The notes under the pieces are model-generated. The model saw only the letters and a program-made list of their open reading frames with translations, was not told where the DNA came from and ran no database searches. From Pseudomonas sp. GM48 (GTDB taxonomy: Bacteria > Pseudomonadota > Gammaproteobacteria > Pseudomonadales > Pseudomonadaceae), in assembly GCF_000282335.1 (NCBI RefSeq), contig NZ_AKJM01000117.1:1-64000 (forward strand): a stretch of DNA of 64,000 bases, in the 5' to 3' direction. How positions within the stretch are numbered: the first letter of the stretch is position 1; each line of letters begins with the position of its first letter. The position numbers were made by a program, and so were the translations under genes. Of this stretch, positions 33,632-43,022 are shown one piece after another.

Positions 33632-34991
33632 GGCCTTGAAACTGAGCGAACTGACTGCTGCGCTGAATGCTCGCCTGGTGTCCGCCGACGCCAGTTTCGA
33701 CGGTGTCAGCATCGACAGCCGTGCGATCAAGCCGGGTCAGCTGTTCATTGCCCTGACCGGGCCACGTTTCGATGGTCATGATTATCTGAATGACGTGGCG
33801 GCCAAAGGCGCCGTCGCAGCGCTGGTCGAACGTGAAGTCGCCGACAGTACGCTGCCGCAACTGCTGGTCAAGGACACCCGTCAGGCACTGGGACAACTGG
33901 GTGCGTTGAATCGTGCCGCGTTCACCCAACCCGTTGCCGCCGTGACCGGCTCCAGCGGCAAGACCACGGTCAAGGAAATGCTGGCGAGCATCCTGCGCAC
34001 ACGCGGCGCAGTGCTGGCGACCCGTGGCAACCTGAACAACGACCTTGGCGCACCGCTGACCTTGATCGAACTGGCGCCGGAACACACCGCGGCCGTGATC
34101 GAACTGGGCGCCTCGCGCCTGGGCGAAATAGCCTACACCGTCGGCCTGACCAAGCCGCACGTGGCCATTCTCAATAACGCCGGGACCGCCCACGTCGGCG
34201 AGTTCGGCGGCCCGGAAAAGATCGTCGAGGCCAAGGGCGAGATTATCGAAGGGCTGGATGCCGATGGTGTCGCCGTTCTCAATCTCGACGACAAGGCATT
34301 CGGCATCTGGAAGGCGCGCGCCGGTGATCGCAAAGTGCTGACGTTTGCATTGAGCAACACCAGCGCCGATTTCTACGCCAGTGACCTGGCCACTGATGCC
34401 CGCGGCTGCCCGGCGTTCAACCTGCACAGCCCTGAAGGTGTGGAGCGCGTTCAACTGAACCTGCTCGGCACCCATAACGTCGCCAACGCCATGGCCACCG
34501 CCGCTGCCGCCCATGCCCTGGGTGTGTCGCTGTTCGGTATCGCCACCGGCCTTGGCGCAGTGCAACCGGTCAAGGGTCGCACCGTCGCGCAACTGGCCAG
34601 CAATGGCATGCGCGTGATCGATGACACTTACAACGCGAACCCCACCTCCATGTGCGCCGCCGTTGATATACTCGCCGGCTTTTCCGGCCGCACCGTTCTG
34701 GTGCTCGGGGATATCGCCGAGTTGGGCGAGTGGGCGGAGCAAGGGCACCGCGACGTGGGCGAGTACGCCCGTGGCAAGGTTTCTGCGCTGTACGCCGTCG
34801 GGCCAATGATGGCTCATGCCGTGAACGCATTCGGTCCACAGGCTTTTCATTTCAGCACGCAGGCTGAACTGATCAAGGCCTTGGGCGCCGAGCAAGACAC
34901 AAACACCACCATTTTGATCAAGGGGTCGCGCAGCGCTGCGATGGAAAACGTCGTCGCCGCTTTGTGCGGGTCCAGTCCGGAGAAACATTAA
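33624..34991 (+). CDS. murF: UDP-MurNAc-tripeptide D-alanyl-D-alanine ligase MurF
   Basis: A 455-residue ligase that adds D-Ala-D-Ala to complete the UDP-MurNAc-pentapeptide in the cytoplasm. The ATP motif is VTGSSGKTTVKEM (about 109-121), with NLNNDLGAPL and the family segment VIDDTYNANPTSM in the C-terminal part. It is translated within the operon: its start overlaps murE by eight bases and its TAA shares one base with the mraY ATG. Confidence 0.97.
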   Translation: MLKALKLSELTAALNARLVSADASFDGVSIDSRAIKPGQLFIALTGPRFDGHDYLNDVAAKGAVAALVEREVADSTLPQLLVKDTRQALGQLGALNRAAFTQPVAAVTGSSGKTTVKEMLASILRTRGAVLATRGNLNNDLGAPLTLIELAPEHTAAVIELGASRLGEIAYTVGLTKPHVAILNNAGTAHVGEFGGPEKIVEAKGEIIEGLDADGVAVLNLDDKAFGIWKARAGDRKVLTFALSNTSADFYASDLATDARGCPAFNLHSPEGVERVQLNLLGTHNVANAMATAAAAHALGVSLFGIATGLGAVQPVKGRTVAQLASNGMRVIDDTYNANPTSMCAAVDILAGFSGRTVLVLGDIAELGEWAEQGHRDVGEYARGKVSALYAVGPMMAHAVNAFGPQAFHFSTQAELIKALGAEQDTNTTILIKGSRSAAMENVVAALCGSSPEKH

Positions 34992-36073
34992 TGCTGCTGC
35001 TGCTAGCGGAGTATCTGCAACAGTTCTACAAAGGCTTCGCGGTCTTCCAGTACCTGACCCTGCGCGGGATTCTCGGTGTACTGACCGCGCTGGTTTTGTC
35101 GCTGTGCTATGGCCCGTGGATGATCCGCACTTTGCAGAACCGTCAGATCGGTCAATCCGTTCGCAATGACGGCCCGCAGTCGCACCTGTCCAAGTCGGGT
35201 ACACCGACCATGGGCGGCGCGCTGATTCTGTCGTCCATCGGTGTCAGCACCCTGCTTTGGGCTGACCTGACCAACCGGTACGTCTGGGTCGTACTGCTGG
35301 TGACCTTGCTGTTCGGCGCCATCGGCTGGGTCGACGACTACCGCAAGGTGATCGAGAAGAACTCCCGTGGCCTGCCAAGCCGCTGGAAGTATTTCTGGCA
35401 GTCGGTATTTGGCCTGGGTGCGGCGATCTTTCTGTATGTGACAGCTGCCACTCCGGTGGAGACCACGCTGATACTGCCGATGCTCAAGGACTACAGCATT
35501 CCGCTGGGCGCAGGTTTCATCGTCCTGACCTATTTCGTGATTGTCGGTTCGAGTAACGCGGTCAACCTGACCGACGGCCTCGACGGCCTGGCGATCATGC
35601 CGACGGTGATGGTTGGCGGCGGCCTGGGCATCTTCTGCTACCTGTCGGGTAACGTGAAGTTCGCCGAATACCTGCTGATTCCTTATGTACCGGGCGCTGG
35701 TGAACTGATCGTGTTCTGTGGCGCACTGATCGGAGCCGGCCTGGGCTTCCTCTGGTTCAACACCTATCCGGCACAAGTCTTCATGGGTGACGTCGGCGCA
35801 CTGGCGCTGGGCGCAGCCCTTGGCACCATCGCGGTGATCGTCCGTCAGGAAATCGTCCTGTTCATCATGGGCGGCGTGTTCGTGATGGAAACCCTGTCAG
35901 TCGTCATTCAGGTCGCCTCTTTTAAACTGACCGGTCGCCGCGTGTTCCGCATGGCGCCCATTCACCACCACTTTGAACTCAAGGGCTGGCCCGAGCCACG
36001 TGTGATCGTCCGTTTCTGGATCATCACCGTGATTCTCGTGCTGATCGGCCTTGCCACCCTGAAGCTGAGGTAG
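34991..36073 (+). CDS. mraY: Phospho-MurNAc-pentapeptide transferase MraY
   Basis: A 360-residue ten-helix membrane enzyme that moves phospho-MurNAc-pentapeptide onto undecaprenyl phosphate to give lipid I. The Mg-binding and active-site sequences are visible: GWVDDYRKV, NAVNLTDGLDGLA and APIHHHFELKGW. The start at 34991 (MLLLLAEYLQQF) overlaps the murF stop by one base; the open frame back to 34964 lies inside murF. A gap of six bases precedes murD. Confidence 0.97.
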   Translation: MLLLLAEYLQQFYKGFAVFQYLTLRGILGVLTALVLSLCYGPWMIRTLQNRQIGQSVRNDGPQSHLSKSGTPTMGGALILSSIGVSTLLWADLTNRYVWVVLLVTLLFGAIGWVDDYRKVIEKNSRGLPSRWKYFWQSVFGLGAAIFLYVTAATPVETTLILPMLKDYSIPLGAGFIVLTYFVIVGSSNAVNLTDGLDGLAIMPTVMVGGGLGIFCYLSGNVKFAEYLLIPYVPGAGELIVFCGALIGAGLGFLWFNTYPAQVFMGDVGALALGAALGTIAVIVRQEIVLFIMGGVFVMETLSVVIQVASFKLTGRRVFRMAPIHHHFELKGWPEPRVIVRFWIITVILVLIGLATLKLR

Positions 36074-36079
36074 AAACTC

Positions 36080-37426
36080 GTGTCTCTGATCGCTTCTGAC
36101 CACTTCCGCATCGTTGTCGGCCTCGGCAAGAGCGGCATGTCCCTGGTTCGCTTCCTGGCGAACCGGGGCGTGGCGTTTGCCGTGGCCGATACGCGGGACA
36201 ATCCACCGGAACTGGCCACGCTCAAGCGTGACTATCCGCACGTGGAAGTGCGTTGTGGCGAGCTGGACGTCGAATTCCTGTGCCGCGCCGACGAGCTCTA
36301 CGTGAGCCCCGGCCTGGCGCTGGCGACCCCGGCCCTGCAGGCCGCCGCCGCCCGTGGCGTGAAATTGTCCGGTGACATCGAGCTGTTCGCGCGTAACGCG
36401 AAGGCGCCGATCGTGGCCATCAGCGGTTCCAACGCGAAAAGCACCGTGACCACGCTGGTCGGCGAAATGGCGGCAGCGGCTGGCAAGCGTGTTGCCGTCG
36501 GCGGCAACCTCGGTACCCCGGCGCTGGATCTGCTGCGCGACGACGTCGAGTTGTACGTGATGGAGTTGTCGAGTTTCCAGTTGGAAACCACCGATCAACT
36601 CAACGCCGAAGTGGCGACCGTGCTCAACATCAGTGAAGACCACATGGACCGTTACAGCGGTCTGCCGGCCTATCACCTGGCCAAGCACCGGATTTTCCGT
36701 GGTGCCAAACAGTTCGTGGTCAATCGCCAGGATGCCCTGAGCCGTCCGTTGATGGGTGAGGGCCAGCCGTGCTGGACCTTCGGCCTGAACAAACCCGATT
36801 TCAAAGCGTTCGGTATCCGTGAAGAAGATGGCGAGAAATACCTGGCCTTCGAATTCCAGAACCTGATGCCGGTGCGCGAATTGAAGATTCGTGGCGCACA
36901 CAACCAGTCCAACGCCTTGGCGGCCCTGGCCCTGGGCCATGCGGTTGGCCTGCCGTTCGATGCCATGCTGTCGAGCCTGCGCACTTTCGCCGGTCTCGAG
37001 CATCGCTGCCAATGGGTCCGCGACCTCGACGGCGTGGGCTATTACAACGATTCCAAAGCCACCAACGTTGGCGCCGCGCTCGCGGCCATCGAAGGCCTGG
37101 GTGCGGACATCGACGGCAAGGTCGTGCTGATCGCCGGTGGCGACGGCAAGGGTGCCGAGTTCAAGGATCTGCGCGATCCAGTGGCGGCCAACTGCCGCGC
37201 CGTGATCCTGATGGGCCGCGATTCCGACAAGATCGGCGAGGCCATCGGCGATGCCGTACCGCTGATCCGCGCCGGCTCCCTGGTCGAGGCCGTCGAGCAA
37301 TGCCGCGCCGCTGCCCAGCCGGGCGACGTGGTGCTGCTGTCGCCTGCCTGCGCCAGTTTCGACATGTTCAAGAACTACGAAGACCGTGGTCACCAGTTCG
37401 TCCAAGCCGTGGAGGATCTGGCATGA
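36080..37426 (+). CDS. murD: UDP-MurNAc-L-alanine:D-glutamate ligase MurD
   Basis: A 448-residue Mur ligase that adds D-Glu, the second stem residue. The N-terminal UDP-binding part starts IVVGLGKSGMSLVRFL. The ATP loop reads GSNAKST (116-122), with Ala119 where most Mur ligases have Gly; I believe other Pseudomonas MurD proteins share this. Other motifs are intact (NISEDHMDRY, HNQSNALAALALGHA, YYNDSKATN). It starts with GTG at 36080 and overlaps ftsW by four bases. Confidence 0.96.
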   Translation: MSLIASDHFRIVVGLGKSGMSLVRFLANRGVAFAVADTRDNPPELATLKRDYPHVEVRCGELDVEFLCRADELYVSPGLALATPALQAAAARGVKLSGDIELFARNAKAPIVAISGSNAKSTVTTLVGEMAAAAGKRVAVGGNLGTPALDLLRDDVELYVMELSSFQLETTDQLNAEVATVLNISEDHMDRYSGLPAYHLAKHRIFRGAKQFVVNRQDALSRPLMGEGQPCWTFGLNKPDFKAFGIREEDGEKYLAFEFQNLMPVRELKIRGAHNQSNALAALALGHAVGLPFDAMLSSLRTFAGLEHRCQWVRDLDGVGYYNDSKATNVGAALAAIEGLGADIDGKVVLIAGGDGKGAEFKDLRDPVAANCRAVILMGRDSDKIGEAIGDAVPLIRAGSLVEAVEQCRAAAQPGDVVLLSPACASFDMFKNYEDRGHQFVQAVEDLA

Positions 37427-38640
37427 GCCTGAAAGACATCATCAAGCCATACCCTTCGCCGATCATCACCGGGCGCGGTATCGACCTCGATTTCCCGATG
37501 CTCGCCGGTTGCCTGACGCTGCTCGGCCTGGGGCTGATCATGATTGCCTCGGCATCGACCGAAGTGGCGGCCGTGCAGTCGGGCAGCGCCCTGTACTACA
37601 TGATTCGCCACCTTATTTATGTGGTGCTGGGCCTGGGTGCCTGCATCGTCACCATGATGATTCCGATTGCCACCTGGCAACGCCTGGGCTGGCTGATGCT
37701 GCTGGGTGCATTCGGCTTGCTGGTGATGGTGATCATTCCGGGGATTGGCCGTGAGGTTAACGGCTCGATGCGCTGGATCGGCTTCAGTTTCTTCAACGTC
37801 CAGCCTTCCGAGATCGCCAAGGTGTTCGTGGTGATCTACCTCGCCGGTTATCTGGTGCGTCGCCAGAAAGAAGTGCGCGAAAGCTGGATGGGCTTTTTCA
37901 AGCCGTTCATCGTACTGCTGCCGATGGCGGGCCTGCTGCTGATGGAGCCGGACTTCGGTGCCACCGTCGTGATGATGGGCGCTGCGGCGGCAATGCTGTT
38001 CCTTGGCGGCGTCGGGCTGTTCCGTTTTTCCCTGATGGTGGTGCTGGCTGTCGGCGCGGTGGTGCTGCTGATTCAAATGCAGCCCTATCGGATGGCGCGT
38101 CTGACCAACTTTGCCGACCCGTGGGCCGACCAGTTCGGTGCCGGCTATCAGTTGTCCCAGGCATTGATCGCTTTCGGTCGCGGCGAATGGCTGGGCGTCG
38201 GCCTGGGTAACAGCGTGCAGAAACAGTTCTACCTGCCGGAAGCCCACACTGACTTCGTGTTCTCGGTCCTGGCCGAAGAACTGGGTGCGGTGGGTTCCCT
38301 GTGCACTGTGGCACTGTTCGTCTTCGTGTGTATTCGTGGCATGTACATCGGTTTGTGGGCAGAAAAGGCCAAGCAGTTTTTCGCGGCTTATGTCGCCTAC
38401 GGTTTGTCCTTCCTGTGGATCGGTCAATTCCTGATCAACATCGGCGTGAACGTGGGCCTGCTGCCAACCAAGGGCCTGACGCTACCGTTCCTCAGTTATG
38501 GCGGTAGTTCGTTGGTGATTTGCTGTGCCTGTCTCGGCTTGTTGCTGCGCATCGAGTGGGAGAGTCGAACCCACTTGGGCAGTGAGGAGATGGAGTTCCA
38601 TGAGAGCGACTTCGCCGAGGAGCCGCATCATGGGCGCTAA
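37423..38640 (+). CDS. ftsW: Septal peptidoglycan glycosyltransferase FtsW
   Basis: A 405-residue SEDS-family polytopic protein that polymerises lipid II at the septum together with FtsI. Typical segments are INGSMRWIGFSFFNVQPSE-type (here EVNGSMRWIGFSFFNVQPSEIAK region), MEPDFGATVVM, and FVFSVLAEELGAVG followed by GLTLPFLSYGGSS. The true start is the ATG at 37423 (MSLKDIIKPYPSP), four bases inside murD; the open frame reaching back to 37012 is murD in another frame. It overlaps murG by 11 bases. Confidence 0.96.
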   Translation: MSLKDIIKPYPSPIITGRGIDLDFPMLAGCLTLLGLGLIMIASASTEVAAVQSGSALYYMIRHLIYVVLGLGACIVTMMIPIATWQRLGWLMLLGAFGLLVMVIIPGIGREVNGSMRWIGFSFFNVQPSEIAKVFVVIYLAGYLVRRQKEVRESWMGFFKPFIVLLPMAGLLLMEPDFGATVVMMGAAAAMLFLGGVGLFRFSLMVVLAVGAVVLLIQMQPYRMARLTNFADPWADQFGAGYQLSQALIAFGRGEWLGVGLGNSVQKQFYLPEAHTDFVFSVLAEELGAVGSLCTVALFVFVCIRGMYIGLWAEKAKQFFAAYVAYGLSFLWIGQFLINIGVNVGLLPTKGLTLPFLSYGGSSLVICCACLGLLLRIEWESRTHLGSEEMEFHESDFAEEPHHGR

Positions 38641-39700
38641 CGTGATGATCATGGCTGGCGGCACCGGTGGCCACGTGTTCCCGGCGCTGGCCTGTGCCCG
38701 CGAATTCCAGGCACGCGGCTATACCGTGCACTGGCTCGGCACCCCGCGTGGCATCGAGAACGACCTGGTGCCGGCCGCCGGAATCGAACTGCACCGGATC
38801 AACGCCAGTGGTCTGCGCGGCAAGGGCAAGCTGTCGCTGCTCAAGGCACCGTTCATGTTGCTCAAGTCGGTCTGGCAGGCGCGGGCGATCATTCGCCGTC
38901 TGCAACCAGTCTGCGTCGTTGGCTTTGGTGGTTATGTGACCGGTCCGGGCGGCGTCGCCGCCAAACTGGCCGGTGTGCCGGTGATCGTTCACGAGCAGAA
39001 CGCCGTGGCCGGTACCGCCAATCGGTTGCTGGTGCCGTTGGCCGCCCGAGTCTGTGAAGCGTTCCCCGACACCTTTACCCTGTCGAGCAGCCGTCGGACC
39101 ACCGGTAATCCGGTGCGCACCGAACTGTTCCTCGAGACATCGCGACCCGCCCTGGCCGGTCGCAAGGCGCGTTTGCTGATCCTGGGCGGAAGCCTGGGCG
39201 CAGAGCCGTTGAACAAGTTGCTGCCTGAAGCCCTGTCGCAAGTCGCTGCCGACTTGCGTCCGGAAGTGTTCCATCAGGCCGGCAAAAACCACGATGAAGT
39301 GACTGCAGAGCGCTATCGCGCGGCTGGCGTCGAGGCGCAGGTGCAGCCCTTCATCAAAGACATGGCCCAAGCCTACAGCTGGGCCGACCTGGTGGTATGT
39401 CGCGCAGGCGCGCTGACCGTCAGTGAACTGGCCGCTGCCGGTCTGCCCTCGATGCTGGTGCCCTTGCCCCATGCCATCGACGATCACCAGACCCGCAACG
39501 CCGAATATTTGGCCCGTGAAGGCGCAGCCTTCCTGATGCCGCAAAGAACGACTGGCGCCGCGGATCTTGCCGCTCGCCTGACAGAGGTCCTGATGCAACC
39601 ACAACAACTCAACGAAATGGCTACTGCGGCACGCCGCCTGGCCAAACCCGATGCCACCCGTAACGTTGTCGATAGCTGCCTGGAGGTGGCCCATGGTTGA
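38630..39700 (+). CDS. murG: UDP-GlcNAc:lipid I GlcNAc transferase MurG
   Basis: A 356-residue GT-B glycosyltransferase that turns lipid I into lipid II at the inner face of the membrane. The N-terminal loop is MAGGTGGHVFPALACA (about 8-23), with GFGGYVTGPGGVAAKL and HEQNAVAGTANR following. The C-terminal donor site contains CRAGALTVSELAAAGLPS. The start is the ATG at 38630 (MGANVMIMAGG), which gives normal length; the open frame from 38525 is ftsW in another frame. It overlaps murC by eight bases. Confidence 0.97.
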   Translation: MGANVMIMAGGTGGHVFPALACAREFQARGYTVHWLGTPRGIENDLVPAAGIELHRINASGLRGKGKLSLLKAPFMLLKSVWQARAIIRRLQPVCVVGFGGYVTGPGGVAAKLAGVPVIVHEQNAVAGTANRLLVPLAARVCEAFPDTFTLSSSRRTTGNPVRTELFLETSRPALAGRKARLLILGGSLGAEPLNKLLPEALSQVAADLRPEVFHQAGKNHDEVTAERYRAAGVEAQVQPFIKDMAQAYSWADLVVCRAGALTVSELAAAGLPSMLVPLPHAIDDHQTRNAEYLAREGAAFLMPQRTTGAADLAARLTEVLMQPQQLNEMATAARRLAKPDATRNVVDSCLEVAHG

Positions 39701-41153
39701 GAGTCAGAAAGCCATGCCACAACCGGAAATGCGCCGTATTCGTCGCATCCACTTCGTCGGTATCGGCGGTGTGGGCATGTGCGGGATTGCCGAAGTGCTG
39801 CTGAACCTGGGTTACGCCGTGTCCGGCTCCGACCTGAAGGCGTCGCCCGTCACCGAGCGTCTGGAATCCTTCGGGGCGCAGATCTTTATCGGCCACCGCG
39901 CCGAGAACGCCGCCGCTGCCGACGTGCTGGTGGTGTCGAGTGCCGTGAACACGTCCAACCCGGAAGTCGCTACCGCACTGGAGCGCCGTATCCCGGTGGT
40001 GCCGCGTGCCGAAATGCTGGCTGAACTGATGCGTTATCGCCACGGCATTGCCGTTGCCGGTACCCACGGCAAAACCACCACCACCAGCCTGATCGCTTCG
40101 GTGTTCGCGGCCGGTGGCCTGGACCCGACGTTCGTGATCGGTGGCCGCCTGAATGCCGCGGGCACCAATGCCCAGCTCGGCACCAGCCGCTACCTGATCG
40201 CCGAGGCCGACGAAAGCGACGCCAGCTTCCTGCACTTGCAGCCGCTGGTGGCCGTAGTCACCAACATCGACGCCGATCACATGGCGACCTACGACGGCGA
40301 CTTCAACAAGTTGAAGAAAACCTTCGTCGAGTTCCTGCACAACCTGCCGTTCTACGGTCTGGCGGTGGTGTGCCTGGACGATCCGGTGGTGCGTGAAATC
40401 CTCCCGCAGGTCAAGCGTCCGACCGTTACCTACGGCTTCGGCGAAGACTGCGACGTGCGCGCCATCAACGTGCGCCAGCAAGGCATGCAGACCTTCTTCA
40501 CCGTGCTGCGCCCTGATCGCGAGCCGCTGGATGTTTCGGTAAACATGCCGGGCAACCACAACGTATTGAACGCACTGGCGACCATCTGCATCGCCACCGA
40601 CGAAGGCGTCAGCGATGAAGCCATCGTCCAGGGCCTGTCCGGGTTCCAGGGTGTCGGTCGGCGTTTCCAGGTCTACGGCGAACTGCCGGTGGACGGCGGC
40701 AACGTGATGCTGGTCGATGACTACGGTCACCACCCGACCGAAGTCGCGGCCGTGATCAAGGCCGTACGCGGTGGCTGGCCGGAGCGCCGTCTGGTGATGG
40801 TCTATCAGCCGCACCGTTACAGCCGCACCCGCGACCTGTACGACGATTTCGTCAATGTGCTGGCCGACGCCAACGTGCTGCTGCTGATGGAGGTCTACCC
40901 GGCCGGCGAGGAGCCGATTCCGGGCGCCGACAGCCGCAAGCTGTGCAACAGCATCCGTCAGCGTGGCCAGCTCGACCCGATCTACATCGAGCGTGGTGTC
41001 GACCTCGCGCCAGTGGTCAAGCCACTGCTGCGCGCCGGCGACATCCTGCTGTGCCAGGGCGCCGGTGATATCGGCGGTCTCGCACCAAAACTGTTGAAAA
41101 GCGAGTTGTTCGCCGGTGCCGTTGCCGCGCCGGAGAAGGGGAAGTTGAAATGA
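39693..41153 (+). CDS. murC: UDP-N-acetylmuramate:L-alanine ligase MurC
   Basis: A 486-residue ligase adding L-Ala, the first residue of the stem peptide. The nucleotide-sugar loop is IHFVGIGGVGMCGIAEVL (about 19-36) and the ATP motif GTHGKTTTTSLIASVF. EADESDASFLHLQP and the C-terminal VYQPHRYSRTRDLYDDF are also typical. The ATG at 39693 follows GGAGGTGG, an excellent ribosome site inside the end of murG; the frame is open to 39651 without one. It overlaps ddlB by four bases. Confidence 0.97.
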   Translation: MVESQKAMPQPEMRRIRRIHFVGIGGVGMCGIAEVLLNLGYAVSGSDLKASPVTERLESFGAQIFIGHRAENAAAADVLVVSSAVNTSNPEVATALERRIPVVPRAEMLAELMRYRHGIAVAGTHGKTTTTSLIASVFAAGGLDPTFVIGGRLNAAGTNAQLGTSRYLIAEADESDASFLHLQPLVAVVTNIDADHMATYDGDFNKLKKTFVEFLHNLPFYGLAVVCLDDPVVREILPQVKRPTVTYGFGEDCDVRAINVRQQGMQTFFTVLRPDREPLDVSVNMPGNHNVLNALATICIATDEGVSDEAIVQGLSGFQGVGRRFQVYGELPVDGGNVMLVDDYGHHPTEVAAVIKAVRGGWPERRLVMVYQPHRYSRTRDLYDDFVNVLADANVLLLMEVYPAGEEPIPGADSRKLCNSIRQRGQLDPIYIERGVDLAPVVKPLLRAGDILLCQGAGDIGGLAPKLLKSELFAGAVAAPEKGKLK

Positions 41154-42133
41154 CTGCAGCCTACGCCAACCTGGTCTCCACGATCGCGCCGAAAGACTTC
41201 GGCCGCGTCGCCGTGCTGTTCGGCGGCAAGAGTGCCGAGCGTGAAGTGTCGCTGAAGTCGGGCAACGCGGTTCTCGACGCGCTGCTAAGCGCCGGTGTCG
41301 ACGCGTTCGGCCTCGACGTGGGTGATGACCTGCTGCAGCGTCTGCAGAGCGAAAAGATCGACCGTGCCTTCATCATCCTCCACGGTCGTGGCGGTGAAGA
41401 CGGCAGCATGCAGGGCCTGCTCGAATGCCTGGGCATTCCGTACACCGGCAGCGGCATCCTGGCTTCGGCCCTGGCCATGGACAAACTGCGCACCAAGCAG
41501 GTCTGGCACAGCCTGGGCATTCCGACGCCACGTCACGCGGTACTGAGCAGCGAGGCCGATTGTATTTCGGCAGCGACGGAACTGGGCTTCCCTTTGATCG
41601 TCAAACCGGCCCATGAAGGTTCGAGTATCGGGATGGCCAAAGTGAGTTCCGCGTCTGAGTTGATCGACGCCTGGAAAGCGGCCAGTACCTACGATTCGCA
41701 AGTGTTGGTCGAGCAATGGATTCACGGTCCGGAGTTCACCATCGCCACCCTGCGTGACCAGGTGTTGCCACCGATTGCCTTGGGCACGACGCACAGCTTC
41801 TACGACTACGACGCCAAGTACATCGCCAACGATACCCAGTACCGCATTCCATGCGGTCTGGACAGCGCCAAGGAAAAGGAACTCATGGACCTCACGGCGA
41901 AAGCCTGTGAAGCGCTGGGTATCGCCGGTTGGGGCAGGGCAGACGTGATGCAGGACGCCGAAGGGCAGTTCTGGTTCCTGGAAGTCAACACCGCACCGGG
42001 CATGACCGATCACAGCCTGGTGCCGATGGCGGCCCGTGCCGCCGGTCTGGATTTCCAGCAACTGGTTCTGGCCATTCTGGCCGAGAGCGTTGCCGGCAAC
42101 ACTGCCGGTAACCAAGAGTCGACGAGAGGTTAA
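41150..42133 (+). CDS. ddlB: D-alanine--D-alanine ligase DdlB
   Basis: A 327-residue ATP-grasp enzyme that makes the D-Ala-D-Ala dipeptide used by MurF. Recognisable parts are VLFGGKSAEREVSLKSG near the start, HGRGGEDGSMQGLLECLGIPYTGS (the Ddl signature) and WGRADVMQDAEGQFWFLEVNTAPGMTDHSLVP at the metal site. It is inside the dcw operon: four bases of overlap with murC and a gap of four before ftsQ. Confidence 0.97.
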   Translation: MTAAYANLVSTIAPKDFGRVAVLFGGKSAEREVSLKSGNAVLDALLSAGVDAFGLDVGDDLLQRLQSEKIDRAFIILHGRGGEDGSMQGLLECLGIPYTGSGILASALAMDKLRTKQVWHSLGIPTPRHAVLSSEADCISAATELGFPLIVKPAHEGSSIGMAKVSSASELIDAWKAASTYDSQVLVEQWIHGPEFTIATLRDQVLPPIALGTTHSFYDYDAKYIANDTQYRIPCGLDSAKEKELMDLTAKACEALGIAGWGRADVMQDAEGQFWFLEVNTAPGMTDHSLVPMAARAAGLDFQQLVLAILAESVAGNTAGNQESTRG

Positions 42134-42137
42134 GGCC

Positions 42138-43007
42138 ATGCAAGGCGCACAGCTCAGACATCAGCCCTCCGCACCGCCCGGCCGCAAGCCGGTGCCACGG
42201 GGTGCCAGCCGAATGGTGGCCAAAGAGCCGATGTCCGTGCGCCTGCCGAAAGCCAACTTCGGTTTTCTCAAAGCGTTGTTCTGGCCGGTGCTGCTGGTGG
42301 CTTTGGGGTTCGGTACTTACGAAGGCGCGACACGGTTGTTGCCGTATGCCGACCGGCCGATCACCAAGATCAACGTGCAGGGCGACCTGAGTTACATCAG
42401 CCAGCAAGCGGTGCAGCAGCGGATCGCCCCGTACGTGGCGTCGAGCTTCTTCACCATCGACCTGGCGAGCATGCGCACCGAGCTGGAAACGATGCCATGG
42501 ATTGCCCATGCCGAAGTGCGCAGGGTGTGGCCGGATCAAGTGGTGATCCGCCTGGAAGAACAACTGCCGGTGGCCCGTTGGGGCGACGAGTCGCTGTTGA
42601 ACAACCAGGGCCAGGCCTTCACTCCGCGTGAGCTGGCGAACTACGAACACTTGCCTCAGCTGTTCGGCCCGCAGCGGGCTCAGCAGCAAGTGATGCAGCA
42701 ATACCAGGTGCTGAGCCAGATGCTCAGGCCGCTGGGCTTCTCGATTGCACGCCTCGAACTGCGTGATCGCGGCAGCTGGTTCCTGACCACCGGCCCCGGC
42801 AGTGCGGGTCCCGGGATCGAACTGCTGCTGGGACGCGGCAACCAGGTGGAAAAGATGCGCCGTTTCATCGCCATCTATGACAAGACGCTCAAAGAACAGA
42901 TTACGAACATTGCGCGCATCGATCTGCGCTACGCCAACGGCCTCGCTGTTGGCTGGCGGGAACCTGTAGCGCCCACGGCAGCCCAACCCGCTGTCGCGAA
43001 GAATTAA
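42138..43007 (+). CDS. ftsQ: Cell division protein FtsQ
   Basis: A 289-residue bitopic divisome protein. A basic cytoplasmic tail of about 40 residues is followed by one membrane helix (about 42-62), a POTRA domain (about 75-145; ITKINVQGDLSYISQQAVQQRI) and the beta domain that binds FtsB and FtsL. Its role is to recruit and control the FtsWI synthase. The ATG at 42138 (MQGAQLRHQPSAPP) follows TTAAGG; earlier in-frame codons lie inside ddlB. It is 15 bases before ftsA. Confidence 0.95.
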   Translation: MQGAQLRHQPSAPPGRKPVPRGASRMVAKEPMSVRLPKANFGFLKALFWPVLLVALGFGTYEGATRLLPYADRPITKINVQGDLSYISQQAVQQRIAPYVASSFFTIDLASMRTELETMPWIAHAEVRRVWPDQVVIRLEEQLPVARWGDESLLNNQGQAFTPRELANYEHLPQLFGPQRAQQQVMQQYQVLSQMLRPLGFSIARLELRDRGSWFLTTGPGSAGPGIELLLGRGNQVEKMRRFIAIYDKTLKEQITNIARIDLRYANGLAVGWREPVAPTAAQPAVAKN

Positions 43008-43022
43008 GAAGAGGCAGGACCC

